A DNA stretch of 64,000 nucleotides from Microbacterium azadirachtae. Lineage in GTDB: Bacteria > Actinomycetota > Actinomycetes > Actinomycetales > Microbacteriaceae. The notes below the pieces were generated by a model. The model made no database searches. It was given only the letters and a program-made list of their open reading frames with translations, and was not told where the DNA came from. Made by a program: the position numbers and the translations under genes. Shown piece after piece: positions 18,427-28,256 of this stretch; the stretch's first letter is position 1; each line of letters starts with the position of its first letter. Location of the stretch: NCBI RefSeq assembly GCF_000956545.1, contig NZ_JYIT01000076.1, positions 39,020 through 103,019 of the forward strand, in the 5' to 3' direction.

Positions 18427-18735
18427 TCAGGCGCCGAACAGCGCCGCGATGCCGAATCCGGCCGACACGATCCCCATGACCAGGAGCGCGCCGAGGGATC
18501 CCGCCGACACGCGGAGGATGAACCCGCGGGTCTCGCCGCGGGAGAGCTGCACGGTGAACGACAGCAGCACGCAGAGACCGAACCCGATCGCGTACCAGGT
18601 CATCATCAGCGCGGCCGGCGCGAAGATCCCGATCAGGATGGCGACGACGGCGGCGGCGGCCCAGGTGACGACGAGCCCCACGAACGGGCTGCGCGGGGCG
18701 AGGACGGGATCGGCCATGCGCCCATTGTCACTCAT
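18427..18735 (-). CDS. Actinobacterial membrane protein, function unknown
   Basis: 102 residues with four hydrophobic stretches ([55 protein letters not shown] and a C-terminal span) joined by short loops; the central loop is charged (QLSRGETRG). No family is recognised. Starts at 18735 or 18717 are both possible. It is divergent from glnR across about 50 nt. Confidence 0.75.
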   Translation of the reverse strand: MSDNGRMADPVLAPRSPFVGLVVTWAAAAVVAILIGIFAPAALMMTWYAIGFGLCVLLSFTVQLSRGETRGFILRVSAGSLGALLVMGIVSAGFGIAALFGA

Positions 18736-18785
18736 CGGCGCTGTGCATGCGCTGCTGGGTAGAGTGTCAAGCGGAAAGGATCCGC

Positions 18786-19478
18786 GTGGCGCAACTGCTC
18801 GTGCTGACGTCGCCGGGAGGCGAGGGGCCGGTTCTGCCCGCCCTGGAGCTGCTCGGCCATCGCGTCCGGGTGATCCCGGCGCAGCCCGCCGAACTGGTCA
18901 CCGCGCCCGACGCGGACGCCGTGATCGTGGATGCGCGCACCGATCTGGTGGCGGCGAAGTCACTGTGCACCCTGATCCGCACCACCGGGCTGCGCGGCCC
19001 CCTGTTGCTGGTCGTCACCGAGGGCGGCATGACCGCCGTGAACGGCGAATGGCGCATCGACGATGTGCTGCTGACCGGCGCCGGTCCCGCCGAGATCGAC
19101 GCGCGGATCCGGCTCGCCCTGTCGCGCGAGGCGCCGGCGGCCGAGCCGGTGCGGGTGCAGACCTCCGGGCTGACGATCGACGAGCAGTCCTACTCCGCCA
19201 AGCTGCGCGGCACTCCCCTGGATCTGACCTACAAGGAGTTCCAGCTGCTGCACTTCCTGGCGACGCATCCGTCCCGGGTCTTCACGCGCGAGCAGCTGCT
19301 CAGCGAGGTGTGGGGCTACGACTACTTCGGCGGCACCCGCACGGTCGACGTGCACGTGCGACGGCTGCGCGCGAAGCTCGGCGATCAGGAGCACATCATC
19401 GGCACCGTGCGCAACGTCGGCTACCGCTTCGCGGTCGACGAGGACGACACCCGGCCCGTCTCCCCCGGCACGCGCTGA
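18786..19478 (+). CDS. glnR: GlnR, OmpR-type regulator of nitrogen metabolism
   Basis: 230 residues. The atypical receiver reads [14 protein letters not shown] then [20 protein letters not shown] and [20 protein letters not shown], which matches actinobacterial GlnR, an orphan regulator whose Asp is retained (VDAR) but not phosphorylated in the usual way. The winged helix has [20 protein letters not shown] and [10 protein letters not shown]. The GTG at 18786 is chosen because GGAAAGGA lies 5 nt before it; an earlier ATG gives 13 unfamily-like residues. GlnR switches ammonium assimilation genes and competes with PhoP in Streptomyces. No kinase gene is adjacent. Confidence 0.88.
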   Translation: MAQLLVLTSPGGEGPVLPALELLGHRVRVIPAQPAELVTAPDADAVIVDARTDLVAAKSLCTLIRTTGLRGPLLLVVTEGGMTAVNGEWRIDDVLLTGAGPAEIDARIRLALSREAPAAEPVRVQTSGLTIDEQSYSAKLRGTPLDLTYKEFQLLHFLATHPSRVFTREQLLSEVWGYDYFGGTRTVDVHVRRLRAKLGDQEHIIGTVRNVGYRFAVDEDDTRPVSPGTR

Positions 19479-19493
19479 AGCGGACCCGGACCC

Positions 19494-19515
19494 GTTCACC
19501 TGCAGGCAACATCCT
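19494..19515 (+). promoter_or_regulatory. Weak PHO-box-like repeat before ppk
   Basis: GTTCACCTGCA (19494-19504) matches the PHO half-site; the next 11-mer GGCAACATCCT is a poor partner. It lies 18-39 nt before the ppk start, where it would overlap the promoter. Confidence 0.35.
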
Positions 19516-19532
19516 CCTGCAATGATGGGCCC

Positions 19533-21698
19533 ATGATCGATCCCGCACTGGCAGATTCCGGTCTCGGCGACGCCGAGGACGACGACTTCGACGAGCTCGT
19601 CGCGCCGGACGACTCCCTGCTCCCGGAGAACCGCTACCTGGACCGCGAGCTGAGCTGGCTGGCGTTCAACCAGCGCGTGCTCGAGCTCGCCGAGGACGAG
19701 ACCCTGCCCGTCCTCGAGCGCGCGAACTTCCTCGCGATCTTCGCCAGCAACCTCGACGAGTTCTTCATGGTGCGCGTCGCCGGTCTCAAGCGCCGCATCG
19801 TCACCGGGCTGGCCGTGCCGACCAACGTGGGCCGCGCGCCGGTCGAGGTGCTCGCCGACATCTCCGCCGAGGCGCACAAGCTGCAGCTGCGCCACGCCGC
19901 CGCCTGGACGGGGCTGGTCCGCCCCGCGCTGGCCGCCGAGGGCATCACGATCGTGGACTGGGACGACCTGGACGGCGAGGCCAAGGCCGAGCTGACCGAC
20001 TACTTCCAGGCCAACGTCTTCCCGGTGCTGATGCCGCTCGCGGTCGACCCGGCCCACCCGTTCCCCTACATCTCGGGCCTGTCGCTGAACCTCGCGATCC
20101 GGATCCGCAACGCGCGCACCGGCCGCCAGGAGTTCGCCCGCCTCAAGGTGCCGCCGATGCTCCCGCGCTTCGTCGAGGTGCCCTCCGAGGACGGGCAGCT
20201 GCGCTTCATCCGGCTCGAGGAGCTCATCGCCAACCATCTCGACGACCTCTTCCCGGGAATGGAGGTGCTCGACCACCACGCCTTCCGGCTCACCCGGAAC
20301 GAGGACGTCGAGATCGAGGAGGACGAGTCGGAGAACCTCATCCAGGCGCTCGAGGCCGAGCTGCTGCGTCGGCGCTTCGGTCCGCCGATCCGCCTCGAGA
20401 TCACCGACGACATGGACGACGTGACGCTCGACCTGCTGATCAGCGAGCTCGACATCACGGATCAGGAGGTCTACCGGCTCCCCGGGCCGCTGGATCTGCG
20501 GGGCCTGTTCGGGCTGGGCCGGATCGACCGCCCCGACCTGCGCTACACCCCGCACGTGCCCACGACGGCGCTCGCGTTCAAGCCGGGCGCGAACGAGCGC
20601 ATCGACATCTTCAAGGCGATCCGCAAGGCCGACGTGCTCGTGCACCACCCGTACGAGTCGTTCACGACGAGCGTCGTCGCGTTCCTCGAGCAGGCCGCGC
20701 GGGATCCGCACGTGCTGGCGATCAAGCAGACGCTGTACCGCACCTCGGGCGACAGCCCGATCGTGCAGGCTCTGATCGACGCCGCCGAGGCCGGCAAGCA
20801 GGTGCTCGCCCTCGTGGAGGTCAAGGCCCGCTTCGACGAGGCGAACAACATCGTCTGGGCACGCAAGCTCGAGAAGGCCGGCGTGCACGTCGTGTACGGC
20901 CTCGTCGGCCTCAAGACGCACTGCAAGCTGGTCAACGTCATCCGCGAGGAGGACGGGGTGCTGCGCAGCTACAGCCACATCGGCACGGGCAACTACAACC
21001 CGAAGACCAGCCGGATCTACGAGGACTTCGGCCTGTTCACGGCCGACCCGCAGGTCGGCAAGGACCTCACCCGTCTCTTCAACGAGCTCAGCGGCTACGC
21101 GATCGAGAAGAAGTTCAAGCGCCTCCTCGTCGCCCCGCTGCACCTGCGCAAGGGGCTGCTCCGGCTCATCGAGAAGGAGCGCCAGAACGCGCTCGACGGC
21201 AAGCCGGCCCACATCCGCATCAAGGTCAACTCGATGGTCGACGAGCAGATCATCGACGCCCTGTACCGGGCGAGCGCCGCCGGCGTGCCGGTCGACGTCT
21301 GGGTGCGCGGCATCTGCAGCCTGCGCACCGACCTGCCCGGCGTCACCGACAACATCACCGTGCGCTCGATCCTCGGGCGCTACCTCGAGCACTCGCGGAT
21401 CTTCGCGTTCCACAACGAGGGCGACCCGCAGGTGTACATCGGCAGCGCCGACATGATGCACCGCAACCTCGACCGCCGCGTCGAGGCGCTCGTCCGCGTC
21501 ACCGAGCCCGCCCACGTCGAGGAGCTCGTCGGCTTCTTCGACCTCGCGCTCTCCCCCGAGACCGCGTCGTGGCACCTCGGCAACGACGGCGAATGGACCA
21601 GGCACGCGTTCTCCGAGGTTGGCGCTCCGCTCGTGGACCTGCAGGATAGGACCATGTCGCAGATCCAGAAGCGTCGCAGGGCACGGGCGGTGCGATGA
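19533..21698 (+). CDS. ppk: Polyphosphate kinase 1
   Basis: 721 residues, the standard Ppk1 length. It polymerises the gamma phosphate of ATP into polyphosphate and back at the membrane. The N domain has [18 protein letters not shown], the head domain [15 protein letters not shown], and the phospholipase-D-like C domains hold [16 protein letters not shown] and the active His in [20 protein letters not shown]. It overlaps the downstream NUDIX gene by ATGA. Position between glnR and pst, with a PHO-like half site, suggests phosphate control. Confidence 0.97.
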   Translation: MIDPALADSGLGDAEDDDFDELVAPDDSLLPENRYLDRELSWLAFNQRVLELAEDETLPVLERANFLAIFASNLDEFFMVRVAGLKRRIVTGLAVPTNVGRAPVEVLADISAEAHKLQLRHAAAWTGLVRPALAAEGITIVDWDDLDGEAKAELTDYFQANVFPVLMPLAVDPAHPFPYISGLSLNLAIRIRNARTGRQEFARLKVPPMLPRFVEVPSEDGQLRFIRLEELIANHLDDLFPGMEVLDHHAFRLTRNEDVEIEEDESENLIQALEAELLRRRFGPPIRLEITDDMDDVTLDLLISELDITDQEVYRLPGPLDLRGLFGLGRIDRPDLRYTPHVPTTALAFKPGANERIDIFKAIRKADVLVHHPYESFTTSVVAFLEQAARDPHVLAIKQTLYRTSGDSPIVQALIDAAEAGKQVLALVEVKARFDEANNIVWARKLEKAGVHVVYGLVGLKTHCKLVNVIREEDGVLRSYSHIGTGNYNPKTSRIYEDFGLFTADPQVGKDLTRLFNELSGYAIEKKFKRLLVAPLHLRKGLLRLIEKERQNALDGKPAHIRIKVNSMVDEQIIDALYRASAAGVPVDVWVRGICSLRTDLPGVTDNITVRSILGRYLEHSRIFAFHNEGDPQVYIGSADMMHRNLDRRVEALVRVTEPAHVEELVGFFDLALSPETASWHLGNDGEWTRHAFSEVGAPLVDLQDRTMSQIQKRRRARAVR

Positions 21699-22702
21699 CC
21701 CCCAGCCCCTCCGGACCTTCCACCGCCACCGCGGACACCACGGGGATCACGGTCGTCGCCGACCGCCCCGACCGTGCCGTGTACGCCGCCGGCGGGCTGG
21801 TCTGGCGCGTCGTCGAGGACAAGCTGCGGATCCTGCTGATCCACCGCACCAAGTACCGCGATGTGACGCTGCCCAAGGGCAAGGTGGATCCGGGCGAGAT
21901 GCTCGCGGAGACGGCCGTGCGCGAGATCTTCGAGGAGACCGGCATCCGCGTCTCGCTGGGCGCTCCGGTCGGCGTCTCCCGCTACACGATGGCGAACCGC
22001 AAGCAGAAGGTCGTGCACTACTGGGCCGCGGAGGCCACCGACGAGGCCGTGCGCGCATCCGTGTTCGTGCCGAACCGCGAGATCGCGGCCCTCGAGTGGG
22101 TGAGCCTGAAGAAGGCCCGGGCCCGCCTCAGCTACCCGGTCGACGTCGAGATCCTGGACGCGTTCGCCAAACTGGTCGATGACGGGGCCCTGCGCACCTT
22201 CCCGATCGTCGTGCTGCGGCACGCGAAGGCGGCGAGCCGCGGCGTATGGCTCGGCACCGACGCGTCGCGGCCGCTCACCCCGCGCGGGCACGCCCAGTCG
22301 AAGGCGATCGTGGGGCCGCTGCGAGCCTTCGGCGTGCAGCGCATCGTCTCCAGCGACGCCCGGCGCTGCATCGAGACGGTGATGCCGCTGTCGAAGGCGC
22401 TCAGCCAGAAGATCCGCAGGACGGAGCTCCTCAGCCAGGACGCCTGGGAGGAAGGGCGCTCGGATCCGCGCACGGTGATCGGCAAGCGGGTGCGCTCCGG
22501 CAGGCCCGCCGTGCTGTGCAGTCACGGGCCCGTGCTGCCCGACATCCTGCGCGAGATCGCCCTCGCCACGGGCACCATGCACGGCTCCTACCTCGGCAGC
22601 GCCTCCGCGCTCGAGGTCGGCGCGTTCAGCGTCGTGCACCTCAGCGCGACGAATCCGGGGTCGGGGATCATCTCCATCGAGACGCACCTGCCCAAGATCT
22701 GA
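21695..22702 (+). CDS. NUDIX hydrolase fused to a SixA-type histidine phosphatase (MutT1-like)
   Basis: 335 residues. Residues about 25-155 are a NUDIX domain with the full box: GKVDPGEML then [13 protein letters not shown]. Residues about 165-335 are a histidine phosphatase ([23 protein letters not shown], and SHGPVLPD as the second His). This fusion is like mycobacterial MutT1, which hydrolyses 8-oxo-dGTP, 8-oxo-GTP and diadenosine polyphosphates. It is translationally coupled to ppk and ends shortly before the PHO box of pstS, so it may act on nucleotides or polyphosphate-related products. Confidence 0.92.
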   Translation: MTPSPSGPSTATADTTGITVVADRPDRAVYAAGGLVWRVVEDKLRILLIHRTKYRDVTLPKGKVDPGEMLAETAVREIFEETGIRVSLGAPVGVSRYTMANRKQKVVHYWAAEATDEAVRASVFVPNREIAALEWVSLKKARARLSYPVDVEILDAFAKLVDDGALRTFPIVVLRHAKAASRGVWLGTDASRPLTPRGHAQSKAIVGPLRAFGVQRIVSSDARRCIETVMPLSKALSQKIRRTELLSQDAWEEGRSDPRTVIGKRVRSGRPAVLCSHGPVLPDILREIALATGTMHGSYLGSASALEVGAFSVVHLSATNPGSGIISIETHLPKI

Positions 22703-22724
22703 GCGGACCGGGGCGCAGATCGCC

Positions 22725-22746
22725 GTTCACCCTCCGTTTACCTTCG
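22725..22746 (+). promoter_or_regulatory. PHO box before pstS
   Basis: Two contiguous 11-mers, GTTCACCCTCC and GTTTACCTTCG, form the direct repeat bound by PhoP/RegX3. It is the best site in the window and lies 85-106 nt before the pstS GTG. Confidence 0.8.
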
Positions 22747-22830
22747 ATCTTTGATCGCGTAACAGACGCCGCATATCGTCTGGCGTGGCCCTGCACCGGG
22801 GCGTACTCGACACAGCGAAGGACTTACACA

Positions 22831-23958
22831 GTGAAGCTCAACCGCATCACCACGATCGGCGCAGCCGGCGTGCTCGCCGCCATCGCGCTCGCGGGCTGCT
22901 CCTCCACGCCCAGCAGCACGAGCACCGAATCCTCCTCGGCCGCTCCGACCTCGACCGGCGTCACCTCCAAGGTCGACGCCTCGCTGACCGGCACGATCAC
23001 CTCGGGCGGCTCCAGCGCGCAGGCGAACGCCCAGGCCGCGTGGACCGCCGCATACAACGCCCAGGCCAAGGGCGTCACCATCAACTACGACAAGTCGCAG
23101 GGCTCGGGCGGTGGCGTCACCAACTTCCTCAGCGGCGCGTACGACTTCGCCGGATCCGACTCGCCGCTGAACGCGGACCAGACCACGGCGTCGAAGGCGC
23201 TGTGCACCGAGGGCGGCATCAACATCCCCGTCTACCTCGACGGCGTCGCGATCGCGTTCAACATCCCCGGCGTGACCGACCTCAAGCTCAGCGGTGAGAC
23301 GATCGCGAAGATCTTCGCGCTGCAGATCACCGACTGGTCCGACCCGGCCATCACCAAGGACAACGGCAAGGCGCTCCCCGCCGGCAAGATCACCACGGTC
23401 GCGCGCTCGGACGGCTCCGGCACCACGGCGAACTTCACCAACTACCTCGCCGCCACCCAGAAGAGCGTCTGGACCTTCCCCGCGGGCAAGGACTGGCCGG
23501 TCGAGGGCGACGTGTCCAAGCAGAAGGGCGGCTCGGGCGTCGTCCAGGCCATCGAGGCCGGCTCCGGCACGATCGGCTACGCGGACCACTCCGCGATCGG
23601 CAAGCTCCCCAGCGTCGCGATCCTGCAGGACGGCAAGGCCGTTCCGTTCAGCGCCGACGCCGTCTCGAAGACGTTCGAGGTCGCCGCGGTCGACGCCTCC
23701 AACGGCATCAAGGGCGACCTGTCGAAGAAGTTCGACTACTCGAAGCTGACCGCCGAGACCTACCCGATCCCGCTGGTCTCCTACGCGATCGCCTGCACCA
23801 CCTTCAAGACCCCCGAGCAGGCCAAGCTCGTGAAGTCGTACATCGGCTTCATCGACAGCACGCTCGGCCAGCAGGTCGCCGTGAAGAACGCCGGTGCGGC
23901 GCCGCTCCCGGAGTCCGTCCTGAAGGCGGCCCAGGAGTCGCTCGCGACCATCAAGTAA
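22831..23958 (+). CDS. pstS: Phosphate ABC transporter substrate-binding lipoprotein PstS
   Basis: 375 residues from GTG 22831, which follows GAAGGA by 9 nt. The signal peptide ends in the lipobox ALAGCSS (Cys near 24). Phosphate-site residues lie in TSGGSSAQANA, GSGGGVTNF, AGSDSPLN and ARSDGSGTTANFTNYL. It captures phosphate outside the membrane and delivers it to PstCA. A PHO box lies upstream and a strong hairpin downstream, which should make the pstS part of the message more abundant. Confidence 0.96.
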   Translation: MKLNRITTIGAAGVLAAIALAGCSSTPSSTSTESSSAAPTSTGVTSKVDASLTGTITSGGSSAQANAQAAWTAAYNAQAKGVTINYDKSQGSGGGVTNFLSGAYDFAGSDSPLNADQTTASKALCTEGGINIPVYLDGVAIAFNIPGVTDLKLSGETIAKIFALQITDWSDPAITKDNGKALPAGKITTVARSDGSGTTANFTNYLAATQKSVWTFPAGKDWPVEGDVSKQKGGSGVVQAIEAGSGTIGYADHSAIGKLPSVAILQDGKAVPFSADAVSKTFEVAAVDASNGIKGDLSKKFDYSKLTAETYPIPLVSYAIACTTFKTPEQAKLVKSYIGFIDSTLGQQVAVKNAGAAPLPESVLKAAQESLATIK

Positions 23959-23970
23959 CATCCTTCGGCC

Positions 23971-24003
23971 AGTCCGGATCGGCTCCCCGAGCCGATCCGG
24001 ACT
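23971..24003 (+). terminator. Intercistronic hairpin between pstS and pstC
   Basis: A perfect 14-bp stem (23971-23984 with 23990-24003) starts 12 nt after pstS. It could attenuate transcription into pstC or protect the pstS 3' end. Confidence 0.7.
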
Positions 24004-24125
24004 GGGCAGGGCAGCCGACTCCGTCGGAGGCTCTGCCGAGTTCCCCGTGCTGGCCCGATACCTCTCCTGCCCACAGGCAGGGGCACAAAGAAAGACGTTG
24101 CACATGCGAGATCAAGAGTGGGACC

Positions 24126-25136
24126 GTGGCTGACGTCGCGCAGAAGGGCGACGTGACCACCGCCTCCGAGAACCTCGTCGGAAAGCGCCGCGCCGGAGAC
24201 TCCTTCTTCCTGGGACTGTCCACGACGGCCGCCGCGTCGATCATGGTGATCCTCGCCGGCGTCGCGATCTTCCTGATCCTCAAGGGCCTGCCCGCGATCA
24301 CCGCGAACTGGGACACGAACCACGACCTCGCGGGCTACCAGAACAAGAACTGGGGCAGCTTCTGGAACTACGTCGGCCCGCTGCTCTGGGGCAGCCTGTG
24401 GTCGTCGCTCATCGCGCTCGTGCTCGGCGCCCCCGTCGCCATCGGCATCGCCCTGTTCATCTCGCACTACGCGCCGCGCCGGCTCGCAGGGCCCCTCGCC
24501 TACGTCGTCGATCTGCTCGCCGCCGTGCCCTCGATCGTGTTCGGCCTCTGGGGCGTCATCGTGATGCGTCCGTTCCTCACCCCGCTGGCAGAGTTCCTCA
24601 ACCAGTACCTGGGATGGATCCCGCTGTTCCGCGGCCCTGTGTCGAGCACGGGATCGACCATGCTCGCCGGCGGCGTGGTGCTCGCGGTGATGATCCTCCC
24701 GATCGTCACCGCGCTGACGCGCGAGATCTTCCTGCAGACGCCGCGGCTGAACGAGGAGGCCGCCCTCGCCCTGGGCGCCACGCGCTGGGAGATGATCCGG
24801 CTGGCCGTGTTCCCGTACGCCCGCAGCGGCATGATCTCCGCGATCCTCCTCGGCCTCGGCCGGGCGCTCGGTGAGACGATGGCGATCGCGCTGATCATCT
24901 CGCCCTCGATCCTGTTCTCCTTCGCCGTGCTGACCGACGGCTACAACTCGCAGACGATCGCGGGCAACATCGCCAACAACTTCCCGATCGCCACCGACCT
25001 GCAGCGCTCCGCCCTGATCGGCACCGGCCTCATGCTGTTCGTGGTCTCTCTGGCGGTCAACATGCTCGCCCGCGGTATCATCGGCCGGTCCGCGACCCGC
25101 TCACGCAAGGCACCGAAGATCGGAAAGCGCGCATGA
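24126..25136 (+). CDS. pstC: Phosphate ABC transporter permease PstC
   Basis: 336 residues, GTG start at 24126. Six membrane spans, the first VILAGVAIFLILKGLPAI; the cytoplasmic EAA loop contacting PstB reads EEAALALGATRWEMIRLAVF. It shares a membrane complex with PstA, and its stop overlaps pstA by 4 nt. The periplasmic loop ITANWDTNHDLAGYQ follows span 1, as in the family. Confidence 0.95.
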   Translation: MADVAQKGDVTTASENLVGKRRAGDSFFLGLSTTAAASIMVILAGVAIFLILKGLPAITANWDTNHDLAGYQNKNWGSFWNYVGPLLWGSLWSSLIALVLGAPVAIGIALFISHYAPRRLAGPLAYVVDLLAAVPSIVFGLWGVIVMRPFLTPLAEFLNQYLGWIPLFRGPVSSTGSTMLAGGVVLAVMILPIVTALTREIFLQTPRLNEEAALALGATRWEMIRLAVFPYARSGMISAILLGLGRALGETMAIALIISPSILFSFAVLTDGYNSQTIAGNIANNFPIATDLQRSALIGTGLMLFVVSLAVNMLARGIIGRSATRSRKAPKIGKRA

Positions 25137-26230
25137 CCGCCGTCACCTCGCCTCCGGCGACCTCCTCGTCCTCGCTGACCCTGACCAGCGGTCAGCTGCC
25201 CCGGTGGATCGAGCCGGTGCTCGCCGTCGGCACCGCCGTCGTCGTCGCGGCCGTGCTGCTGGTGCTCCAGCTGTTCAATCCCGCCGTCTGGCTCGTGCTC
25301 ACCGCGGTGTTCTACCTCATCGCCGTCAGCATCGGCTCCGGGATCGTGGAAGGCCGGCGCAAGGCCGTGGACCGTGTGGTGCGCGGCCTCGTCGTGTGCG
25401 CGTTCATCCTCGCGGTCGCCCCCCTGATCTCCACGCTCTGGACCGTGGTGGCCCAGGGTCTGAAGGTGCTGACCTGGGACTTCGTGACCAAGGTCGGCGG
25501 CAGCGTGTTCGACCCGAACACCCTCGCGGTCACCAACACGCCCGGCGCGCTGCAGGCGGTGGTCGGAACGCTGATCATCACCGGGATCGCCGCCGTGATC
25601 TCGGTGCCGATCGGGATCCTGGCCGCCGTCTACCTCACCGAGTACGCGCAGCCGAGCAACCCGATGCGCCGGGTGGTCACGTTCCTGGTGGACGTGATGA
25701 CCGGCATCCCTTCGATCGTCGCCGGTCTGTTCGCCTTCTCGCTGTTCGCGCTCATCGTCGGCCCGAAGGCGTTCAGCGGCTTCTCCGCCTCGATCGCGCT
25801 GTGCGTGCTGATGATCCCCATCGTCATCCGTTCCACGGAGGAGATGATCCGGCTGGTCCCGAACGAGCTCCGCGAGGCGTCCCTCGCCCTCGGAGTGCCG
25901 CGCGCGACCACGATCATCAAGGTGGTGCTCCGCACGGCGGCCAGCGGCATCGTGACGGGCGTCGTGCTCGCCGTCGCCCGTGTGGTCGGCGAGACCGCCC
26001 CCATCTTCATCGCCGCGAGCTTCACCGACAACTTCAACGCCGATCCGTTCAGCGGCCCCATGCAGACCCTGCCGGTCATGGCCTACACGGCGTGGGCGTT
26101 CCCCGGCAAGGACATCGAGGCCTCGCAGGCGCAGGCATGGGGCGCCGCCCTGCTGCTGGTCATCGTCGTCGTCATCTTCAACCTCATCGCTCGGGTCGTC
26201 GCGAAGGCATTCGCGCCGAAGAGCCGCTAA
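25133..26230 (+). CDS. pstA: Phosphate ABC transporter permease PstA
   Basis: 365 residues, longer than most PstA because of about 90 N-terminal residues with extra hydrophobic segments (VLAVGTAVVVAAVLLVLQL). The transport core has six spans, with the EAA motif REASLALGVPRATTIIKVVL. It pairs with PstC and PstB. The GC-rich operon has pstB after an 18-nt gap. Confidence 0.94.
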   Translation: MTAVTSPPATSSSSLTLTSGQLPRWIEPVLAVGTAVVVAAVLLVLQLFNPAVWLVLTAVFYLIAVSIGSGIVEGRRKAVDRVVRGLVVCAFILAVAPLISTLWTVVAQGLKVLTWDFVTKVGGSVFDPNTLAVTNTPGALQAVVGTLIITGIAAVISVPIGILAAVYLTEYAQPSNPMRRVVTFLVDVMTGIPSIVAGLFAFSLFALIVGPKAFSGFSASIALCVLMIPIVIRSTEEMIRLVPNELREASLALGVPRATTIIKVVLRTAASGIVTGVVLAVARVVGETAPIFIAASFTDNFNADPFSGPMQTLPVMAYTAWAFPGKDIEASQAQAWGAALLLVIVVVIFNLIARVVAKAFAPKSR

Positions 26231-26248
26231 CTCAGGAAGGCACGCAGC

Positions 26249-27028
26249 GTGTCCAAGAGCATCGAAGTCAACGATCTGAACGTCTACTACGGCGACTTCC
26301 TCGCCGTCGAAGACGTGTCCATGAACATCGAGCCCCGCACCGTGACCGCCTTCATCGGCCCCTCGGGATGCGGCAAGTCGACGTTCCTGCGCACCCTCAA
26401 CCGCATGCACGAGGTGATCCCCGGCGCGACGGTCAAGGGAAGCGTCTACATCGACGGCGAGAACCTGTACGCGCCCGGAGTCGACCCCGTGCTCGTGCGG
26501 CGCCAGGTCGGCATGGTGTTCCAGCGGCCGAACCCGTTCCCGACGATGTCGATCAAGGAGAACGTGCTCGCGGGCGTGCGCCTCAACAACAGGCGCATCT
26601 CGGCCTCCGACGCGAACGACCTCGTGGAGAAGTCGCTGCGCGGCGCCAACCTGTGGAACGAGGTGAAGGACCGCCTCGACAAGCCGGGCGCGGGCCTCTC
26701 CGGCGGCCAGCAGCAGCGCCTGTGCATCGCGCGTACCATCGCCGTGTCCCCGCAGGTCGTGCTGATGGACGAGCCCTGCTCGGCCCTCGACCCCATCTCG
26801 ACGTTCGCGATCGAGGAGCTCATCACCGAGCTCAAGAACGAGTTCACGATCGTGATCGTCACGCACAACATGCAGCAGGCGTCGCGCGTGAGCGACAAGA
26901 CCGCGTTCTTCAACATCGCGGGCACCGGCAAGCCGGGCAAGCTCATCGAGTTCTCCGACACGGCGACCATCTTCACCTCGCCTAAGGAGCAGGCCACCGA
27001 GGACTACGTCTCCGGCCGCTTCGGGTGA
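26249..27028 (+). CDS. pstB: Phosphate ABC transporter ATPase PstB
   Basis: 259 residues, GTG start at 26249 after AGGAAGG. Walker A is [19 protein letters not shown], the signature [15 protein letters not shown], Walker [13 protein letters not shown], and the H loop [12 protein letters not shown]. It hydrolyses ATP to drive phosphate uptake and takes part in signalling to SenX3 through PhoU. Confidence 0.97.
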   Translation: MSKSIEVNDLNVYYGDFLAVEDVSMNIEPRTVTAFIGPSGCGKSTFLRTLNRMHEVIPGATVKGSVYIDGENLYAPGVDPVLVRRQVGMVFQRPNPFPTMSIKENVLAGVRLNNRRISASDANDLVEKSLRGANLWNEVKDRLDKPGAGLSGGQQQRLCIARTIAVSPQVVLMDEPCSALDPISTFAIEELITELKNEFTIVIVTHNMQQASRVSDKTAFFNIAGTGKPGKLIEFSDTATIFTSPKEQATEDYVSGRFG

Positions 27029-27031
27029 GCT

Positions 27032-27062
27032 CGTTCTCCCCGCGCACGGCGTGGGGAGAACG
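27032..27062 (+). terminator. Terminator-like hairpin after pstB
   Basis: 10-bp perfect stem, 27032-27041 with 27053-27062 (cgttctcccc and complement), 11-nt loop, 4 nt after the pstB stop. It separates pstSCAB from the second pstS gene. Confidence 0.65.
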
Positions 27063-27122
27063 GCGCGTGCTCTCGCCGGTCGGGCGCTGCGTTATCCTGG
27101 CCGACGACCGAGGAGACCCATC

Positions 27123-28232
27123 GTGACGAAGAGCCGCATCGCGACGATTGCCGCGATCATCGGTGTCGCCGCGTCCGCGCTCACCGGCTGCACGGCGCCC
27201 GGCGACGGAGCACCGCGAGCGACCGCCACGCCCACTCCGACGCCGACGCCCGTCTCGGGTGAGCTGCTCGGCGCCGGATCCACGGCGCAGCGCGCGGCCG
27301 TCGACGCATGGACGAAGCGCCTGGCCGCTGCGGCCCCGCAGGCGCGGGTGACCTTCGACGCCCGGGGATCCGACCTCGGCCGTCAGCAGTTCCGGGCCGG
27401 CGCCGCGTCCTTCGCCGGCTCGGACGTGCCGTTCACGACCGCGGAGATCGCCGCGGGAGGCTTCGCCGCGTGCGCCGAGGGGGCGGAGCTGGTCGAGGTC
27501 CCCGCCTACGTCTCCCCCATCGCCATCGTCTTCTCGCTCAAGGGCGTCGCATCGCTGAGGCTCGCTCCGAAGACCCTCGCCGGGATCTTCTCCGGCACGA
27601 TCACCCGGTGGGACGACCCCGCGATCGCCGCGACCAATCCGAAGGCCGCGCTGCCGTCCCGCGCGATCGTGCCGGTGCACCGCTCCGACGCTTCGGGCAC
27701 GACCGCGAACTTCACGGACTATCTGACGCAGACGGCGCCCGACCTCTGGGCCCCGGGCTCCGTGTCGACGTGGCCTGCGGGCTCGAGCGGCACCGCGGCG
27801 GAGGGCTCCGCCGGTGTCGCCGCCGCCGTGCAGGGCACCGAGGGCGGCATCGGGTACCTCGACGCCTCGGCGGCACAGGGGCTCTCGACGGCCGACATCA
27901 GCGTCGGCAAGGACTGGGTGGGCCCCTCGGCGTCCGGCGCGCGAGCGGCGCTGGACGCGGCCAGGATCGAGCAGGGCCGCGGTCCGGGCGATCTTGCGAC
28001 CACCGTCGACCGGGGCACCGTCGCCCGCGGCGCCTATCCGGTGTTGCTGATCGGCTACCTCATCGGGTGCACCCGGTACGCGAAGCCGGAGACCGCTGCC
28101 CTCGTGAAGGCGCTCTTCAGCCTCGCCGTCTCTGCGGAGGGTCAGAAGGCCGCCGCTGCCGTCGCCGGCAACGCACCGATCTCCGACGAGCTGCGCACCA
28201 AGGCCCAGAACGCGATCGATCTGATCGGCTGA
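27123..28232 (+). CDS. Second PstS-like phosphate-binding lipoprotein
   Basis: 369 residues from GTG 27123, with GAGGAGA upstream. Signal peptide and lipobox SALTGCTA, then a Thr/Pro linker. Ligand loops GELLGAGSTAQRA, FAGSDVPF and RSDASGTTANFTDYL follow the PstS pattern, and the protein is divergent from the pstS at 22831. It has its own promoter region (gttatcct as a possible -10) and no visible PHO box. It may be an alternative-affinity or constitutive binder feeding the same permease, or a sensor; this is inference. Confidence 0.9.
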   Translation: MTKSRIATIAAIIGVAASALTGCTAPGDGAPRATATPTPTPTPVSGELLGAGSTAQRAAVDAWTKRLAAAAPQARVTFDARGSDLGRQQFRAGAASFAGSDVPFTTAEIAAGGFAACAEGAELVEVPAYVSPIAIVFSLKGVASLRLAPKTLAGIFSGTITRWDDPAIAATNPKAALPSRAIVPVHRSDASGTTANFTDYLTQTAPDLWAPGSVSTWPAGSSGTAAEGSAGVAAAVQGTEGGIGYLDASAAQGLSTADISVGKDWVGPSASGARAALDAARIEQGRGPGDLATTVDRGTVARGAYPVLLIGYLIGCTRYAKPETAALVKALFSLAVSAEGQKAAAAVAGNAPISDELRTKAQNAIDLIG

Positions 28233-28256
28233 CGCCATCGGCAGGCGCTCGACGCG

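Noticed and set aside
18960..21605. 881-codon minus-strand frame opposite ppk
   Set aside because: Ppk1 is beyond doubt on the plus strand; the antisense protein is low-complexity and has no ribosome site.
27063..27122. PHO box before the second pstS gene
   Set aside because: No GTTCACC-like 11-mer pair occurs in this spacer.
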